Source of the DNA: Bog-532 sp963742875 | Lineage (GTDB): Bacteria; Actinomycetota; Actinomycetes; Streptosporangiales; Streptosporangiaceae | Assembly: GCA_963742875.1 (NCBI GenBank) | Contig: CAVUNO010000012.1 | Span: 406,508 to 470,507 of the forward strand | Direction of reading: 5' to 3' | Length of the DNA stretch: 64,000 bases | Shown: one piece after another, positions 8,158-16,841 of the stretch | Numbering within the stretch: position 1 is the stretch's first letter | Layout: the number at the start of each line of letters is the position of its first letter | Notes under the pieces: generated by a model | Database searches by the model: none | Seen by the model: only the letters and a program-made list of their open reading frames with translations | Told to the model about the DNA's origin: nothing | Translations under genes and position numbers: made by a program

Positions 8158-8804
8158 GCGCGCGCGACGAGGTGCTGTCCCGAATCCGCACCGCGATCGG
8201 CAGCGCACCCGGGGAAGGCGGCGAGGAAGGCACGTCCCCCCGGGCTGGCGCGGTACCTCATGACTACAGGCTCCGACGCGACGCCGACCCGGGTGAGCTA
8301 CTCGACCTGTTCGCCGGCCGGCTAGCCGGCTACAAGGCGACTGTGCGGCGCACCACACCTAGCCAGCTCGCAGCCGCGATCGGCGAGGCCCTGACACAGC
8401 GCGGGGCGCGGCGTGTGGTGGTGCCGCCTGGCCTCGACTTGCCCACGCTGCCCGCCGGGGTGGAGGTCGTCGCCGACGCCCAGTTCACCCCCGCCGAACT
8501 CGACACCTTCGACGGTACGATCGCCGCGGTCGCGGTGGCCATCGCGGAAACCGGGACCATCATCCTCGACGGCTCCCCAGATCAGGGCAGGCGGGCCATC
8601 TCGCTCGTCCCCGACTACCTCCTGTGCATCGTGCGCGCGAGCCAGGTCGTCGCCCTCCTGCCGGAAGCGATCACGCGGTTGCACCCCGATCGGCCGCAGA
8701 CCTGGATCAGCGGACCGTCCGCGACCGTCGACATCGAGTTTGAACGCGTCGAAGGCGTGCACGGGCCGCGCACTCTTGAAGTCATCATCGTCGAACCATC
8801 CTGA
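8154..8804 (+). CDS. lutC: Lactate utilisation protein C (LUD domain)
   Basis: 216 residues from GTG 8154. It has the LUD-domain core and ends with SGPSATVDIEFERVEGVHGP, the signature of LutC/YkgG. Within the lut operon it is the third subunit. An ordinary, complete copy; the N-terminal 40 residues are variable and Gly/Glu-rich. Confidence 0.93.
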   Translation: MSARDEVLSRIRTAIGSAPGEGGEEGTSPRAGAVPHDYRLRRDADPGELLDLFAGRLAGYKATVRRTTPSQLAAAIGEALTQRGARRVVVPPGLDLPTLPAGVEVVADAQFTPAELDTFDGTIAAVAVAIAETGTIILDGSPDQGRRAISLVPDYLLCIVRASQVVALLPEAITRLHPDRPQTWISGPSATVDIEFERVEGVHGPRTLEVIIVEPS

Positions 8805-9045
8805 GATACGGCTTCCGCCATGGTCGCGGAGGTATGTCGTGGCTGGCGTCATATGGTGGCCGCTTCCGGCGGGTGGGGCCCGCGGCGATGGGCAGGCAAG
8901 CCTGTCCAGGCGTCCTGCGCCTACTTCTTTGCGAGGTAGACGACGGGAGGGAGTACGCCTTGCCAGCAGCCGGTGATTCGCTAGTCCGTAGTTCCCCCCA
9001 GTGGCGAACCGATATAGGCGCTGACCAGGTGAAACAGCCTCAGCT

Positions 9046-9063
9046 CATGACTACGTAGTCATG
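9046..9063. promoter_or_regulatory. Perfect 18-bp palindrome
   Basis: catgactacgtagtcatg is its own reverse complement. It lies in the convergent gap between lutC and glcF, in AT-richer sequence. Perfect symmetry without a loop fits a dimeric regulator site better than a terminator. The binding protein is unknown. Confidence 0.4.
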
Positions 9064-9092
9064 TAATTTCCGTGATCAAGGGTTCTACCACC

Positions 9093-9111
9093 TGGTCAAA
9101 CACGTTGACCA
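9093..9111. promoter_or_regulatory. Inverted repeat TGGTCAA-n5-TTGACCA
   Basis: Seven-base arms separated by ACACG. The TGGT...ACCA ends resemble operators of FadR-subfamily GntR regulators such as those controlling lactate genes, but no such regulator is in the window and the site sits at gene 3' ends. Regulatory role is inference. Confidence 0.35.
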
Positions 9112-9134
9112 ATCGGCTCGGGGGGAACTTCGGG

Positions 9135-10204
9135 CTAGTCGGCAGCCAGGCGCAGGATATCGGCGATGTGCAACGCTCGGACGGCTGATTTCCGGCGGCG
9201 TAGTCCCTGGCGGAGCTGACGCAGGCAGCCGGGATTTACTGCCACCACGTAATCGATCCCGGCTGCTTCGATCTCATCGATCTTGGGATCGAGTACCCGC
9301 CGGGAGTCGCGGGGCCGTACCAGCGCGTAGGTGCCGGCTGCTCCGCAGCACCGGGCCGCGCCGGGCAGCTCGACGTACTCGGCCACTGTGCTGAGCAGCG
9401 CCCGCGGTTCGCGCCACACGTCAAGGCCGTTGCGCAGATGGCAGGAATCCTGCAGGGCGACCCGGGCCCGCCGGTCCCCGATCCACACCTGGCCGGTCAC
9501 TCGGTGCAGCATGTATTCCGACAGCTCACTGACCCGGTCCCTGCCGATCACCGAGGACAGGTGCGCGGCGCAACCGCCGGACGTCGTCACGATCTGCCCC
9601 GGCAGCTGGGCGCCGAGTTGCTCGGCCAGCTGTCTGCCCCGCCCAGGCTCACCATTATGTGCGTGCAGCGCGCCGCAGCACCCCTGGTTGCTGGGTACGG
9701 CGACTTCGGGCGCCAGCGCCAGTGCCGATCTGCTTACCCCCGGGAACAGACTCCGCTCGAAGCAACCGAGCATCAGCGAGTGCTGCGACGCGCCCGCCGG
9801 AGTGTGCGCGGCGCGGCGCAGCCGCCGGCGATCCGGTGCGCCCAGGCGCGTTCGGCCGCGAAGATCAGGAACCGGACGGCCAGCGGCCGACGGCGCCCGG
9901 TCCACTGGAAATCGCGCCACTGCTCGAGGAGCTCGCCGTACTGCACTCCCGCCGGGCACACCAGCTCGCAGGCCCGGCAGCCCAGACAGAAGGAGGCCTG
10001 CTCGGCGAGCGTCGGGTCGTCGGCTGGAAGCGTGCCGGATTCGAGCGCCCGCATCAGCGTGATCCTGCCCCGTGGCGAGGATGCCTCATCACCGGTAAGC
10101 GCGTACGTCGGGCACGCCGGCAGGCAGAAGCCGCAGGAGATGCAGCGGCTGAGCAGCGTCGGGTCGAAGACCGAGCGAGCGTGCGACACCTTGTCGCTGG
10201 TCAT
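9135..10204 (-). pseudogene. glcF: Glycolate/lactate oxidase Fe-S subunit (GlcF-like), frameshifted
   Basis: ATG 10204 overlaps the glcD stop. The first part has the two ferredoxin motifs CISCGFCLPACPTY and CLGCRACELVCPAGV and runs to a stop near 9773. The remainder, in another frame from about 9830, carries LMLGCFERSLFPGV, SNQGCCGALHAHNGE, TTSGGCAAH and ARCCGAAGTYAL, the two CCG modules of GlcF. Together the pieces give about 340 residues, where the family usually has 400 or more, so a frameshift and a loss of linker sequence both seem to have occurred. If real, the Fe-S chain of this FAD enzyme is broken; a sequencing indel would explain the frameshift but not the short linker. Confidence 0.78.
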
Positions 10205-11601
10205 CAGGATCCCAGCTTTCCAGGATTGAGGATGCCAGCCGGGTCGAAGGTGCTTTTGATCCGCCGGATCAGGTCCATCTGCGCCTTTCCGAGGCGCTGT
10301 TCCAGGTATGGCAGCTTGGCGGCCCCGACTCCGTGCTCACCGGTGATCGTGCCGCCGAGCTCAATCGCGGTGCGGAAGACCTCGGCAAAGGCACGCTCGG
10401 CACGGGCGATTCCCTCGGTGTCCTCGGCGGATTCCAGCACGCAGGTCGGATGCAGGTTGCCGTCGCCGGCGTGCCCGAAAGTGGCCATGGTGACCCCGTG
10501 CCGCGCGGCTATCGCGTCGATGCGCGCGACCATCTCGGCCAGCCGCGGCCTGGGCACGCTGGCGTCCTCGAGAATCGTCAGCGAGCCCAGCCGGGACAGC
10601 GCCGGAAGCGTGCAGCGCCGGGCGGTCAGCAGCGCCTCGGACTCGGTGACATCACCGGCGGTCTGGACTCCGATGGCACCGGAGTCCTCGCAGACAGCTG
10701 TGATTCGCTCGAAGTTGCGTGCGACGGCCGCTTCATCGCCGTCGTCGCCAAATAGCAGCAGGGCACCGGCGTTGGCATGCAGGCCGAGATGCGCGTACTG
10801 CTCGACCGCGTCCATGCAGCTGCGGTCGAGAAACTCCAGCGTCGACGGGATCACCCCCGCAGCCAGGATGCCGGAAACGGCACGACCGGCCTGGGTCAGG
10901 GAGTCGAAGTAGGCCAAGCCGGTGCGACTAGCGGACGGATCCGGCAGGAGCGCCACCGTTACCTCAGTGATCACGCCGAGGGTACCCTCGGATCCAGTGA
11001 TCAGCCGGGTCAGGTCGTAGCCCGCGACATCCTTCCAGAGCCGACCGCCGGTCCGCACGATCTCGCCGGTCGGGAGCACGACCGTCAGCCCCAGCACGTA
11101 GTTGCGGGTGACGCCGTATTTCAGCCCGCGCAGCCCGCCGGCGCAGGTGGCGACGTTACCGCCGATCGTGGAGACGGTGCGACTGCCCGGATCCGGCGGG
11201 TAGAACAGGCCATGTGCCGCCGCGGCATCGTTGAGCGCCATTGTTGATACCCCCGGCTCGGCTCGTGCCAGCATCTCCTCGGGCGCTACCTCCAGAATGC
11301 TGTTCATCCGCGCGGTGGACAGCACGATGCCGCCGGTAAGCGGGACGGTGCCTGCGCACAGATTGGAGCCGGCGCCCCGCGGGATCACCGGGATACCGTG
11401 ATCGGTAGCCAGCCGCAGGATCCGTGCGACCTGCTCGGCGTCCGCCGGCGCGATAACCGCATCCGGCGTCCCACGGAACAACGGTGTCGCGTCGCGCGCG
11501 TACACGGCAAGCTCGCCATCTGCCAGCCGTAGATTCTCCGATCCAGCGATGGCGCGCAACTCGGTCAGAACAGGCCGAGGAATATGGCTTTCACTAAGCA
11601 C
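10204..11601 (-). CDS. glcD: FAD-linked 2-hydroxyacid dehydrogenase (GlcD-like)
   Basis: 465 residues. The FAD-binding PCMH domain has PVIPRGAGSNLCAG, STIGGNVATCAGG and TGSEGTLGVITEV; the C-terminal domain has FGHAGDGNLHPT and GEHGVGAAKLPYLE, all expected for the GlcD/lactate dehydrogenase D family that oxidises glycolate or D-lactate to the 2-oxoacid. The apparent start is GTG 11601 with no clear ribosome binding site. Immediately upstream lies an unrelated sequence joined to an integrase remnant, so the native promoter has probably been lost. The protein itself looks intact. Confidence 0.9.
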   Translation of the reverse strand: MLSESHIPRPVLTELRAIAGSENLRLADGELAVYARDATPLFRGTPDAVIAPADAEQVARILRLATDHGIPVIPRGAGSNLCAGTVPLTGGIVLSTARMNSILEVAPEEMLARAEPGVSTMALNDAAAAHGLFYPPDPGSRTVSTIGGNVATCAGGLRGLKYGVTRNYVLGLTVVLPTGEIVRTGGRLWKDVAGYDLTRLITGSEGTLGVITEVTVALLPDPSASRTGLAYFDSLTQAGRAVSGILAAGVIPSTLEFLDRSCMDAVEQYAHLGLHANAGALLLFGDDGDEAAVARNFERITAVCEDSGAIGVQTAGDVTESEALLTARRCTLPALSRLGSLTILEDASVPRPRLAEMVARIDAIAARHGVTMATFGHAGDGNLHPTCVLESAEDTEGIARAERAFAEVFRTAIELGGTITGEHGVGAAKLPYLEQRLGKAQMDLIRRIKSTFDPAGILNPGKLGS

Positions 11602-11744
11602 TGTCAGTTAAGCAAACACGCCTGGCATGACGTTGTCCATACCACTACGGTTTCCGTCACCGACACGGTCGGCAAGCGCGTCGCGCGCAGATTCTCCACG
11701 GCCACTAGCTGCCCCGGCACGCCATCGCGCACATCCTGGCATCG

Positions 11745-12010
11745 ATGCTGAAGGGACCGGTAGCGTGTCGCGGCAGAGGATGGCGCGGTGCGCTCCAGTT
11801 CGGCCGCGATGAACGCCTCGACGTGCTCCTGGCGGATGCTGCGCGCAGCGGTGGGCATGCCCTGGCGGGCCAGGTACGCCGCGAAGAGCGCGGCGTCGTC
11901 GGTGTAGGCGCGGATGGTCCGCGGGACAGGTTGGCCGCCTCCGGGCGGGGACGCCAGGACGGCAGAAGTACGCTAAGCTCACCAACGCTGGCGGCGTGTG
12001 GTGCGGTCTG
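11745..12010 (-). pseudogene. N-terminal remnant of tyrosine integrase (second junction)
   Basis: The minus strand encodes ARSIRQEHVEAFIAAELERT and SSAATRYRSLQ, closely matching residues 58-90 of the intact integrase at 44094-45035. The extreme N-terminus is in a different frame, so at least one indel exists. Homology ends near 11745 and the catalytic domain is absent. It sits just left of a tRNA-like 39-bp copy, as in the other junctions. Confidence 0.78.
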
Positions 12011-12104
12011 GCCGAGGTGCTGGATTCGACGCTGTGCTACCGCAATGCACGACCCGCAAGGGTGACCGAAAGCATAAAACCGCAGGTCAGACAGCTGAAT
12101 ACCG

Positions 12105-12143
12105 GCCCCGTTAGCTCAGTCGGCAGAGCGTCTCCATGCTAAG
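12105..12143 (+). repeat. att-like copy of tRNA-Thr 5' half (39 bp)
   Basis: Matches the first 39 bases of the tRNA-Thr gene (45125-45163) with one mismatch in the anticodon loop. The sequence then diverges into element DNA, so no 3' half of a tRNA exists and it cannot be a working tRNA. The same 39 bp recur at 16206-16244. I read it as a junction between two tandem elements. Confidence 0.8.
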
Positions 12144-12249
12144 TATCTCGTTCGAAACGCTGTACTGACCTGTGAAGATGCACGTAAGCGCCGACCGCTG
12201 TGCGTCAAATAAGACGCTTTGGATACCGTTTGCCGATGCGCCGTCAGGT

Positions 12250-12263
12250 GTGACGCAAGTCAC
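12250..12263. promoter_or_regulatory. Inverted repeat GTGAC-n4-GTCAC
   Basis: Counterpart of the better-conserved repeat at 16352-16365, at the same place relative to the att copy and the HTH gene. Probably the degraded operator of the HTH remnant. Confidence 0.4.
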
Positions 12264-12305
12264 GTCTGAGTTGTGATCTTGTCCCCGGGAAGACGGGCGA
12301 GATCG

Positions 12306-12395
12306 ATGTCATCTGAACCCCAGGTCACCGGCAGCACAGCCACGCAGAACTCCCCTGAGCGCGTACTGACGCGTCGGCAGGCGGCCTCGAACCAC
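12306..12395 (+). pseudogene. N-terminal remnant of the element-end HTH protein
   Basis: Begins ATGTCATCTGAACCCCAGGT, the same as the start of the intact gene at 16407, and encodes SSEPQVTGSTATQNSPERVL then TRRQA before similarity ends at about 12395. The HTH part is missing. Confidence 0.7.
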
Positions 12396-12670
12396 CGTCG
12401 GACCAGACCCTGGCCTTTCAACCCCTGTCGCCGAGCTCCGCGAGGATGAGGATTCCAGTCGGCAGCAGCAGCACAACAACACAACAAATAGCGGCGCCAT
12501 CAGGCCTCATCGGCAGACCGGAATAGGACGGCTGAGATTCCCCACTCACGGCCGCGAGCTGGCGAAGCGAGACCTTTTGCTCCCGGGCGTTCTTGCCATG
12601 AGGCCGCGCCGTTGCCAGGCGGCGGCTGCCTCACGCCCTCCTTGCTTGCTAGCGGGGAAGGCGAATACTG
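12396..12670. other. Leader upstream of kup
   Basis: 275 bases without a convincing gene. GGGGAAGG at 12653-12660 is the likely ribosome binding site of kup. I looked for a c-di-AMP (ydaO-type) riboswitch, which controls K+ uptake genes in some actinobacteria, and could not recognise one. Confidence 0.35.
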
Positions 12671-14578
12671 ATGAGCATGGACCGTCGTGATACCGCGCAG
12701 TGGGCTCTTGCGATTGGTGCTCTCGGGGTTGTCTTCGGAGACATCGGCACGAGCCCGCTGTACACCGAGCAGACGGTCTTCAATCCGCATGATCCGCATC
12801 CGATCCAGGTGTCCACGGAGAGCATTTTCGGGATCGTCTCGCTGATCTTTTGGTCGGTCACGATCGTCGTCACTGTCACCTACGTCTTGCTCGTTATGCG
12901 CGCCGACAACGACGGTGAAGGCGGGATCATGGCGTTGATCACCTTGATCCGCAGACGAAGAGTTCCCGGCGGGCGCCGGACCGTGGTGGCGCTTGCGGTG
13001 CTCGGGATCTTCGGCGCATCGCTGTTCTTCGGCGACAGCGTGATCACGCCGGCGATCTCGGTTCTTTCCGCGGTCGAGGGCCTCAACGTCGCCGCGCCGT
13101 CGCTGGCTAGCCTGGTCGTCCCGATCACAGCGGCGATCATCGTCATCCTGTTTGTCATTCAGCGATTGGGCAGCGGCGCGATGGGACGCCTGTTCGGGCC
13201 GGTCATGTGCCTCTGGTTCACCGCGATCGGCGTGATCGGGGTCCGCGGTATCGCCGCCCACCCCGCGATCCTCAAAGCGCTGTCACCCAGTTACGCCGTT
13301 GGCTTCCTGACCGGGCATTTCGGCACCGCGTTCTTCTCGCTGGCCGCCGTGGTCCTGGCCGTCACCGGAGCCGAGGCACTGTACGCGGACATGGGGCACT
13401 TTGGCCGCGCGCCGATTACGCGCATCTGGCTGATCCTGGTCTTCCCCGCCTGCATCCTCAGCTACATGGGACAAGGCGCCTTGATCCTCGGTGACCGGAG
13501 CGCCGTCACCAGCCCGTTTTTCCTGCTGGTACCCGGGTGGGCGCGGCTGCCGATGGTTCTCCTGGCCACCGCGGCCACGGTCATCGCCTCGCAGGCGGTG
13601 ATCACGGGCGCTTTCTCGCTCACCCAGCAGGCCGCCCAGATCGGCTATCTTCCGCGGCTGCGCGTCGCGTACACCTCCGAAGAGAAGATGGGCCAGATCT
13701 ACGTCCCGTGGATCAACTGGGCGCTGATGGTCTCGGTCCTTACGCTCGTTGTTACGTTCAAGACCGCAGACGCGCTGGCCTACGCGTTCGGCATGGCCGT
13801 GACCGGCACGATCACCATCACCACGCTGCTGTTCTTCTATATCGCCCGTCAGCAATGGCGCAAGCCACTGTGGATGGTCGTGCCTGCCGCGGCCGCGCTC
13901 CTGACCGTTGACCTGCTCTTCTTCGCCGCCAACCTGACCAAGCTCGTCCATGGCGCCTGGCTTCCGCTGGTCATCGCCGTCGCGGTGTTCGCGGTCCTCA
14001 CCACCTGGCAGAAGGGCCGCGCACTGGTCACCCGCCAGCGCCAGCTTGACGAGGGGCCGCTTGGGGCGTTCATCGACCAGATCCATGCCATCAAGCCGCG
14101 GCTGCCCCGGGTGCCCGGCACCGCTGTGTTCCTCAACCGCGGCAAGGCCACGGCCCCGCTGGCGCTGCGCGCGAACGTCGAACACAACAAGATCCTGCAC
14201 GAGCACGTGATCATCCTTGCGATCGAAACCATGCCCGTACCGCACGTCCCGGACGCCGACCGGCTCACCGTCCAGATGCTGGGCTATAAACAAGACCGGA
14301 TCACCCACCTCACCGCCCGCTTCGGCTACGCGGACCAACCGGACGTCCCCGGGCTCCTGCCGCTGATCCGCAAGGCCGGGATCGAATGCCCCCTCGACAG
14401 CAACAAGCTGTCCTACTTCCTGTCGACCATCGAGCTGTGCCGGGGCACGACACCAGGCATGAACCAGTGGCGAAAACGCCTGTTCGTCGCCACCTCACGG
14501 ATCACCGCCGACGCCGCTGAGTATTTCCACCTTCCCCGTGACCGCACTGTCATCATGGGATCACGCATCGAGCTCTAA
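12671..14578 (+). CDS. kup: Kup/KUP-family K+ uptake permease
   Basis: 635 residues from ATG 12671 (a second ATG lies two codons in). The N-terminus ALGVVFGDIGTSPLYTEQTV is the hallmark of the family, followed by GEGGIMALITL, FFGDSVITPAISVLSAVEG, and about twelve hydrophobic segments up to residue 440. A cytoplasmic C-terminal domain of about 190 residues completes it. Kup carries K+ inward, probably with H+. It is the only intact metabolic gene inside a 4.1-kb unit bounded by two tRNA-Thr half-copies, so it may have come in as cargo. No defects seen. Confidence 0.95.
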   Translation: MSMDRRDTAQWALAIGALGVVFGDIGTSPLYTEQTVFNPHDPHPIQVSTESIFGIVSLIFWSVTIVVTVTYVLLVMRADNDGEGGIMALITLIRRRRVPGGRRTVVALAVLGIFGASLFFGDSVITPAISVLSAVEGLNVAAPSLASLVVPITAAIIVILFVIQRLGSGAMGRLFGPVMCLWFTAIGVIGVRGIAAHPAILKALSPSYAVGFLTGHFGTAFFSLAAVVLAVTGAEALYADMGHFGRAPITRIWLILVFPACILSYMGQGALILGDRSAVTSPFFLLVPGWARLPMVLLATAATVIASQAVITGAFSLTQQAAQIGYLPRLRVAYTSEEKMGQIYVPWINWALMVSVLTLVVTFKTADALAYAFGMAVTGTITITTLLFFYIARQQWRKPLWMVVPAAAALLTVDLLFFAANLTKLVHGAWLPLVIAVAVFAVLTTWQKGRALVTRQRQLDEGPLGAFIDQIHAIKPRLPRVPGTAVFLNRGKATAPLALRANVEHNKILHEHVIILAIETMPVPHVPDADRLTVQMLGYKQDRITHLTARFGYADQPDVPGLLPLIRKAGIECPLDSNKLSYFLSTIELCRGTTPGMNQWRKRLFVATSRITADAAEYFHLPRDRTVIMGSRIEL

Positions 14579-14703
14579 TGCCCGCTGAGAACGCCGAGCA
14601 ACCCCGGCCCTCCGAACCGGCCCTATCAGCTGCGCAGGCACCCGACCGCCTGACCTTGCTACGAGCTTTCATGCGGGCATTGTTACTCCCCAAACAACTC
14701 TAG
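14578..14703 (+). CDS. Small open frame overlapping the kup stop
   Basis: ATG shares its A with the kup stop (TAATG) and the frame runs 41 codons: a Pro/Glu-rich start followed by RLTLLRAFMRALLLPKQL, a short amphipathic or hydrophobic helix. The stop-start overlap favours coupled translation after kup. No family recognised; it could be chance. Confidence 0.3.
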   Translation: MPAENAEQPRPSEPALSAAQAPDRLTLLRAFMRALLLPKQL

Positions 14704-14722
14704 TATCGAGTGGTCGCCAGTA

Positions 14723-15103
14723 ATGCCGCCTGACTTGGACCCAAAGGAAATCGAAACCCCTAAAGAGGCGATTATCTCCAGAATGGAGAGATCGCGACGA
14801 TGATATCGTTCGCGCTCTTAGAGAGCAAGTAGAGCATAAAAGCTACCTCGTCTCCAATCCGGCAACGGAAGAGAAGTGCCCTAGATGCGCCTACCTACAG
14901 CGCATCGTAGAATACCGACTGATCGGAAACTCGCTGACCATCCGATACCGAAGCCCGCGAGAAGCCGCAGCCGACGGTGGAGGAGATAGAGGCCAAGAAA
15001 CGACGGCGTTTGCAGCGGATCGAATCAGATCTATCTCGCCTACAGAATGAGGCCGAGAAACTGCGTAGCGAACTAGGAAACGGCGGAGAACAGGCCGAAT
15101 AGT
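14723..15103 (+). pseudogene. Broken gene for a small protein with CxxC and coiled-coil tail
   Basis: Three frames in order give a start MPPDLDPKEIETPKEAIISR, a middle DDIVRALREQVEHKSYLVSN with EEKCPRCAYLQ, and a tail VEEIEAKKRRRLQRIESDLS ending LRSELGNGGEQAE. They read as one protein of about 125 residues split by two indels. Base composition is lower in GC than kup, suggesting a separate origin. No family recognised. Confidence 0.45.
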
Positions 15104-15179
15104 AACGGCTGCGGACCCGCTCAGCGTTTCGCTGGTTTATCTCATATCCCAGAGCGTACGCTCAGAACTCGGCCTGGCG

Positions 15180-16115
15180 AAACGGTCGCCGGGGGACAGA
15201 CGCCGGTGTGCATCGGGGGCGCGTTCGTCTGCCGCGCTGGCCGCGTAGCGGGTGAGCATCGCTCGCGATTTCCACCCCGCTAGCCGCATCAGGTCACCCT
15301 CAGACCCGCCATTCGCCAGCCAGTCGTGTGAGAACGTGTGCCGTAGCTGATGCAGATGCAGATCGGGAAGCCCTACCGCCGCCCCCCGGTCTTTCATCAT
15401 CCGATAGACGCCGCTCGATGTGAGCCGGCCCTTCGTACCGAGCCAGGGTCACGCGTCGGCCGAGCGCGGATGACCGGCGCGCAGACGGATGTACCGGTCA
15501 ATGTCCCGGGCGGCTTTGGTGCCGATGGGCAGGGACCAGCTCACGGCGGCCCTTGGCGGTGATCCGCACCACCCGCGACCGCAGGTCCACGTCGGACGCC
15601 TCCGGATCGCTGGTGCTGTAACGGAGGCCGGCCATGCCCTCGAGCCGCATCCCGGTGTCCAGGAACAGCCGGATGATTGCCAGGTCTCGCCGATCGCGGA
15701 AGTCCGTGCCTGAGCAGTTCGCCAGCAGGCGCCGCACGCCCTCATCGGGAAGCACGGGGACCGGCTTTTCGGGGATCTTCGGCGGGCGCATCTTGGCCAT
15801 GGGTGACCCGTCGATCTCGCCTCCTCGTCCAGCCAGCCAAAGAGCTGCTGATGGGACCGGTAGCGGGTCGCGGCAGACGATGGCGCGGTGCGCTGAAGCT
15901 CGGCCGCGATGAACACCTCGACGTGCTCCCAGTGGATGCTGCGCGCCACGGTGGGCATGCCCTGGCTGGCGAGGAACGCTACGAAGAGCACCGCGTCGTC
16001 GGTGCAGGCGCGGATGGTCCGCGGCGAGAGGTTGGCCGCCTCCAGGTGGAGACGCCAGGACGGCGGAAGTGCGCTAAGCTCTCCAGCGCTGGCGGCGTGT
16101 GGTGCGGTCTGGCCG
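15180..16115 (-). pseudogene. Tyrosine integrase pseudogene (third junction)
   Basis: Nearly the full length of the integrase at 44094-45035 is present but in several frames: N-terminal SHQQLFGWLDEEA, middle MAKMRPPKIPEKPVPVLPDE through LFLDTGMRLEGMAGLRYS, and C-terminal HQLRHTFSHDWLANGGSEGD with LAGWKSRAMLTRYAAS. The catalytic Arg, His-x-x-Arg and Tyr codons survive, but at least three frame changes and loss of the usual start codon make it inactive. It lies inside the Kup-bearing unit at the end next to the att copy. Confidence 0.88.
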
Positions 16116-16205
16116 AGATGCTAGATTCGACGCTGTGCTACCGCTATGCACGACCCGCAAGGTGACCAGGAGCATAAAACCTCAGGTCAGATAACTGAAA
16201 GATAG

Positions 16206-16244
16206 GCCCCGTTAGCTCAGTCGGCAGAGCGTCTCCATGGTAAG
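16206..16244 (+). repeat. att-like copy of tRNA-Thr 5' half (39 bp)
   Basis: Identical to the first 39 bases of the tRNA-Thr gene (45125-45163), ending in ...tccatggtaag. From 16245 it diverges into sequence shared with the copy at 12144. With 45125-45163 it bounds a 29-kb island whose intact integrase lies at the far end. Confidence 0.85.
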
Positions 16245-16351
16245 TATCTAGTTCGAATCGCTGTACTGAGCTGCGAAGTTGCACGTAGGTGCCGACCGCT
16301 GTGCGTCAAATAAGACGCTCTAGATTTCGCTTGCGGGTGCGCCGTCAAAAT

Positions 16352-16365
16352 GTGACGCACGTCAC
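16352..16365. promoter_or_regulatory. Inverted repeat GTGACG-CA-CGTCAC upstream of HTH gene
   Basis: Six-base perfect arms with a two-base spacer, 41 bases before the HTH start and about 110 bases after the att copy. The position suits autoregulation by the HTH protein or an excisionase binding site; a diverged copy is at 12250-12263. Confidence 0.45.
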
Positions 16366-16406
16366 GTCTGAGTTGTGGTCTTGTCCCGGGAAGACGGGCG
16401 AGATCC

Positions 16407-16841
16407 ATGTCATCTGAACCCCAGGTCACCAGCAGCACAGCCACCCAGAACTCCACTGAGCGCGTCCTGACGCGTCGGCAGGCTGACCGGTTGCCCATGT
16501 ACGACGTAATCGGCCGCTGGCTTCACCGCGAGTCGGCCTTCCTGCACGAGCACGAGCCAGAGCACCACCTCGAAGAGCTGGCGCTGATGACCATGGCGGC
16601 CGAGTGGCTGACCCGCTGGCAGCCGATCAGCCTGCACCGGGCGCTGCTCGCAGGCGCCACCCCGGACCAGGTGGCCGAGGCAGCCGGGACGAGCGTGCGG
16701 GCCATGTACGAGCAATGGAAGCAGTGGGCCGATGGGCCGCGCCGTTCGCTGATCGCGGGCCGTCCCGGGGTGACCCAGGAGGCGTACGAGACTATCCATG
16801 CGCGCTTTGTGGGAACCGACGGAGAATCGCTGGCGCGGTAA
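16407..16841 (+). CDS. Small HTH protein at the left end of the island
   Basis: 144 residues from ATG 16407. The C-terminal half has ALLAGATPDQVAEAAGTSVR followed by AMYEQWKQWADG, a helix-turn-helix-like region; the N-terminal half is acidic and His-rich (FLHEHEPEHHLEE). Partial copies occur at 4262 and 12306, always just right of the integrase/att junction, so it belongs to the mobile element. A role as element regulator or excision factor is inference. The family is not one I can name. Confidence 0.75.
   Translation: MSSEPQVTSSTATQNSTERVLTRRQADRLPMYDVIGRWLHRESAFLHEHEPEHHLEELALMTMAAEWLTRWQPISLHRALLAGATPDQVAEAAGTSVRAMYEQWKQWADGPRRSLIAGRPGVTQEAYETIHARFVGTDGESLAR

Larger units (their letters stand above)
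8805..9134. other. Intergenic between convergent lutC and glcF
   Basis: 330 bases with no convincing gene. It lies between two 3' ends and contains two palindromes (listed separately) that could act as terminators or as binding sites. A small plus-strand frame at 8834-9058 has no recognisable family. Confidence 0.4.

Noticed and set aside
7090..8358. Long minus-strand frame opposite lutB and lutC
   Set aside because: Shadow of two clearly identified genes; no ribosome binding site and no motif.
12105..12180. Possible second and third tRNA genes at 12105 and 16206
   Set aside because: Only the 5' half matches; the 3' part cannot pair with the acceptor stem. They are att-like copies, not tRNAs.
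12396..12670. c-di-AMP riboswitch upstream of kup
   Set aside because: Looked for because it regulates K+ transport genes elsewhere, but I could not find the conserved sequence elements by eye; a covariance search would be needed.
13283..14338. Long minus-strand frame opposite kup
   Set aside because: Antisense shadow of the Kup coding sequence, with an Asp/Gly/Arg-biased composition and no family resemblance.
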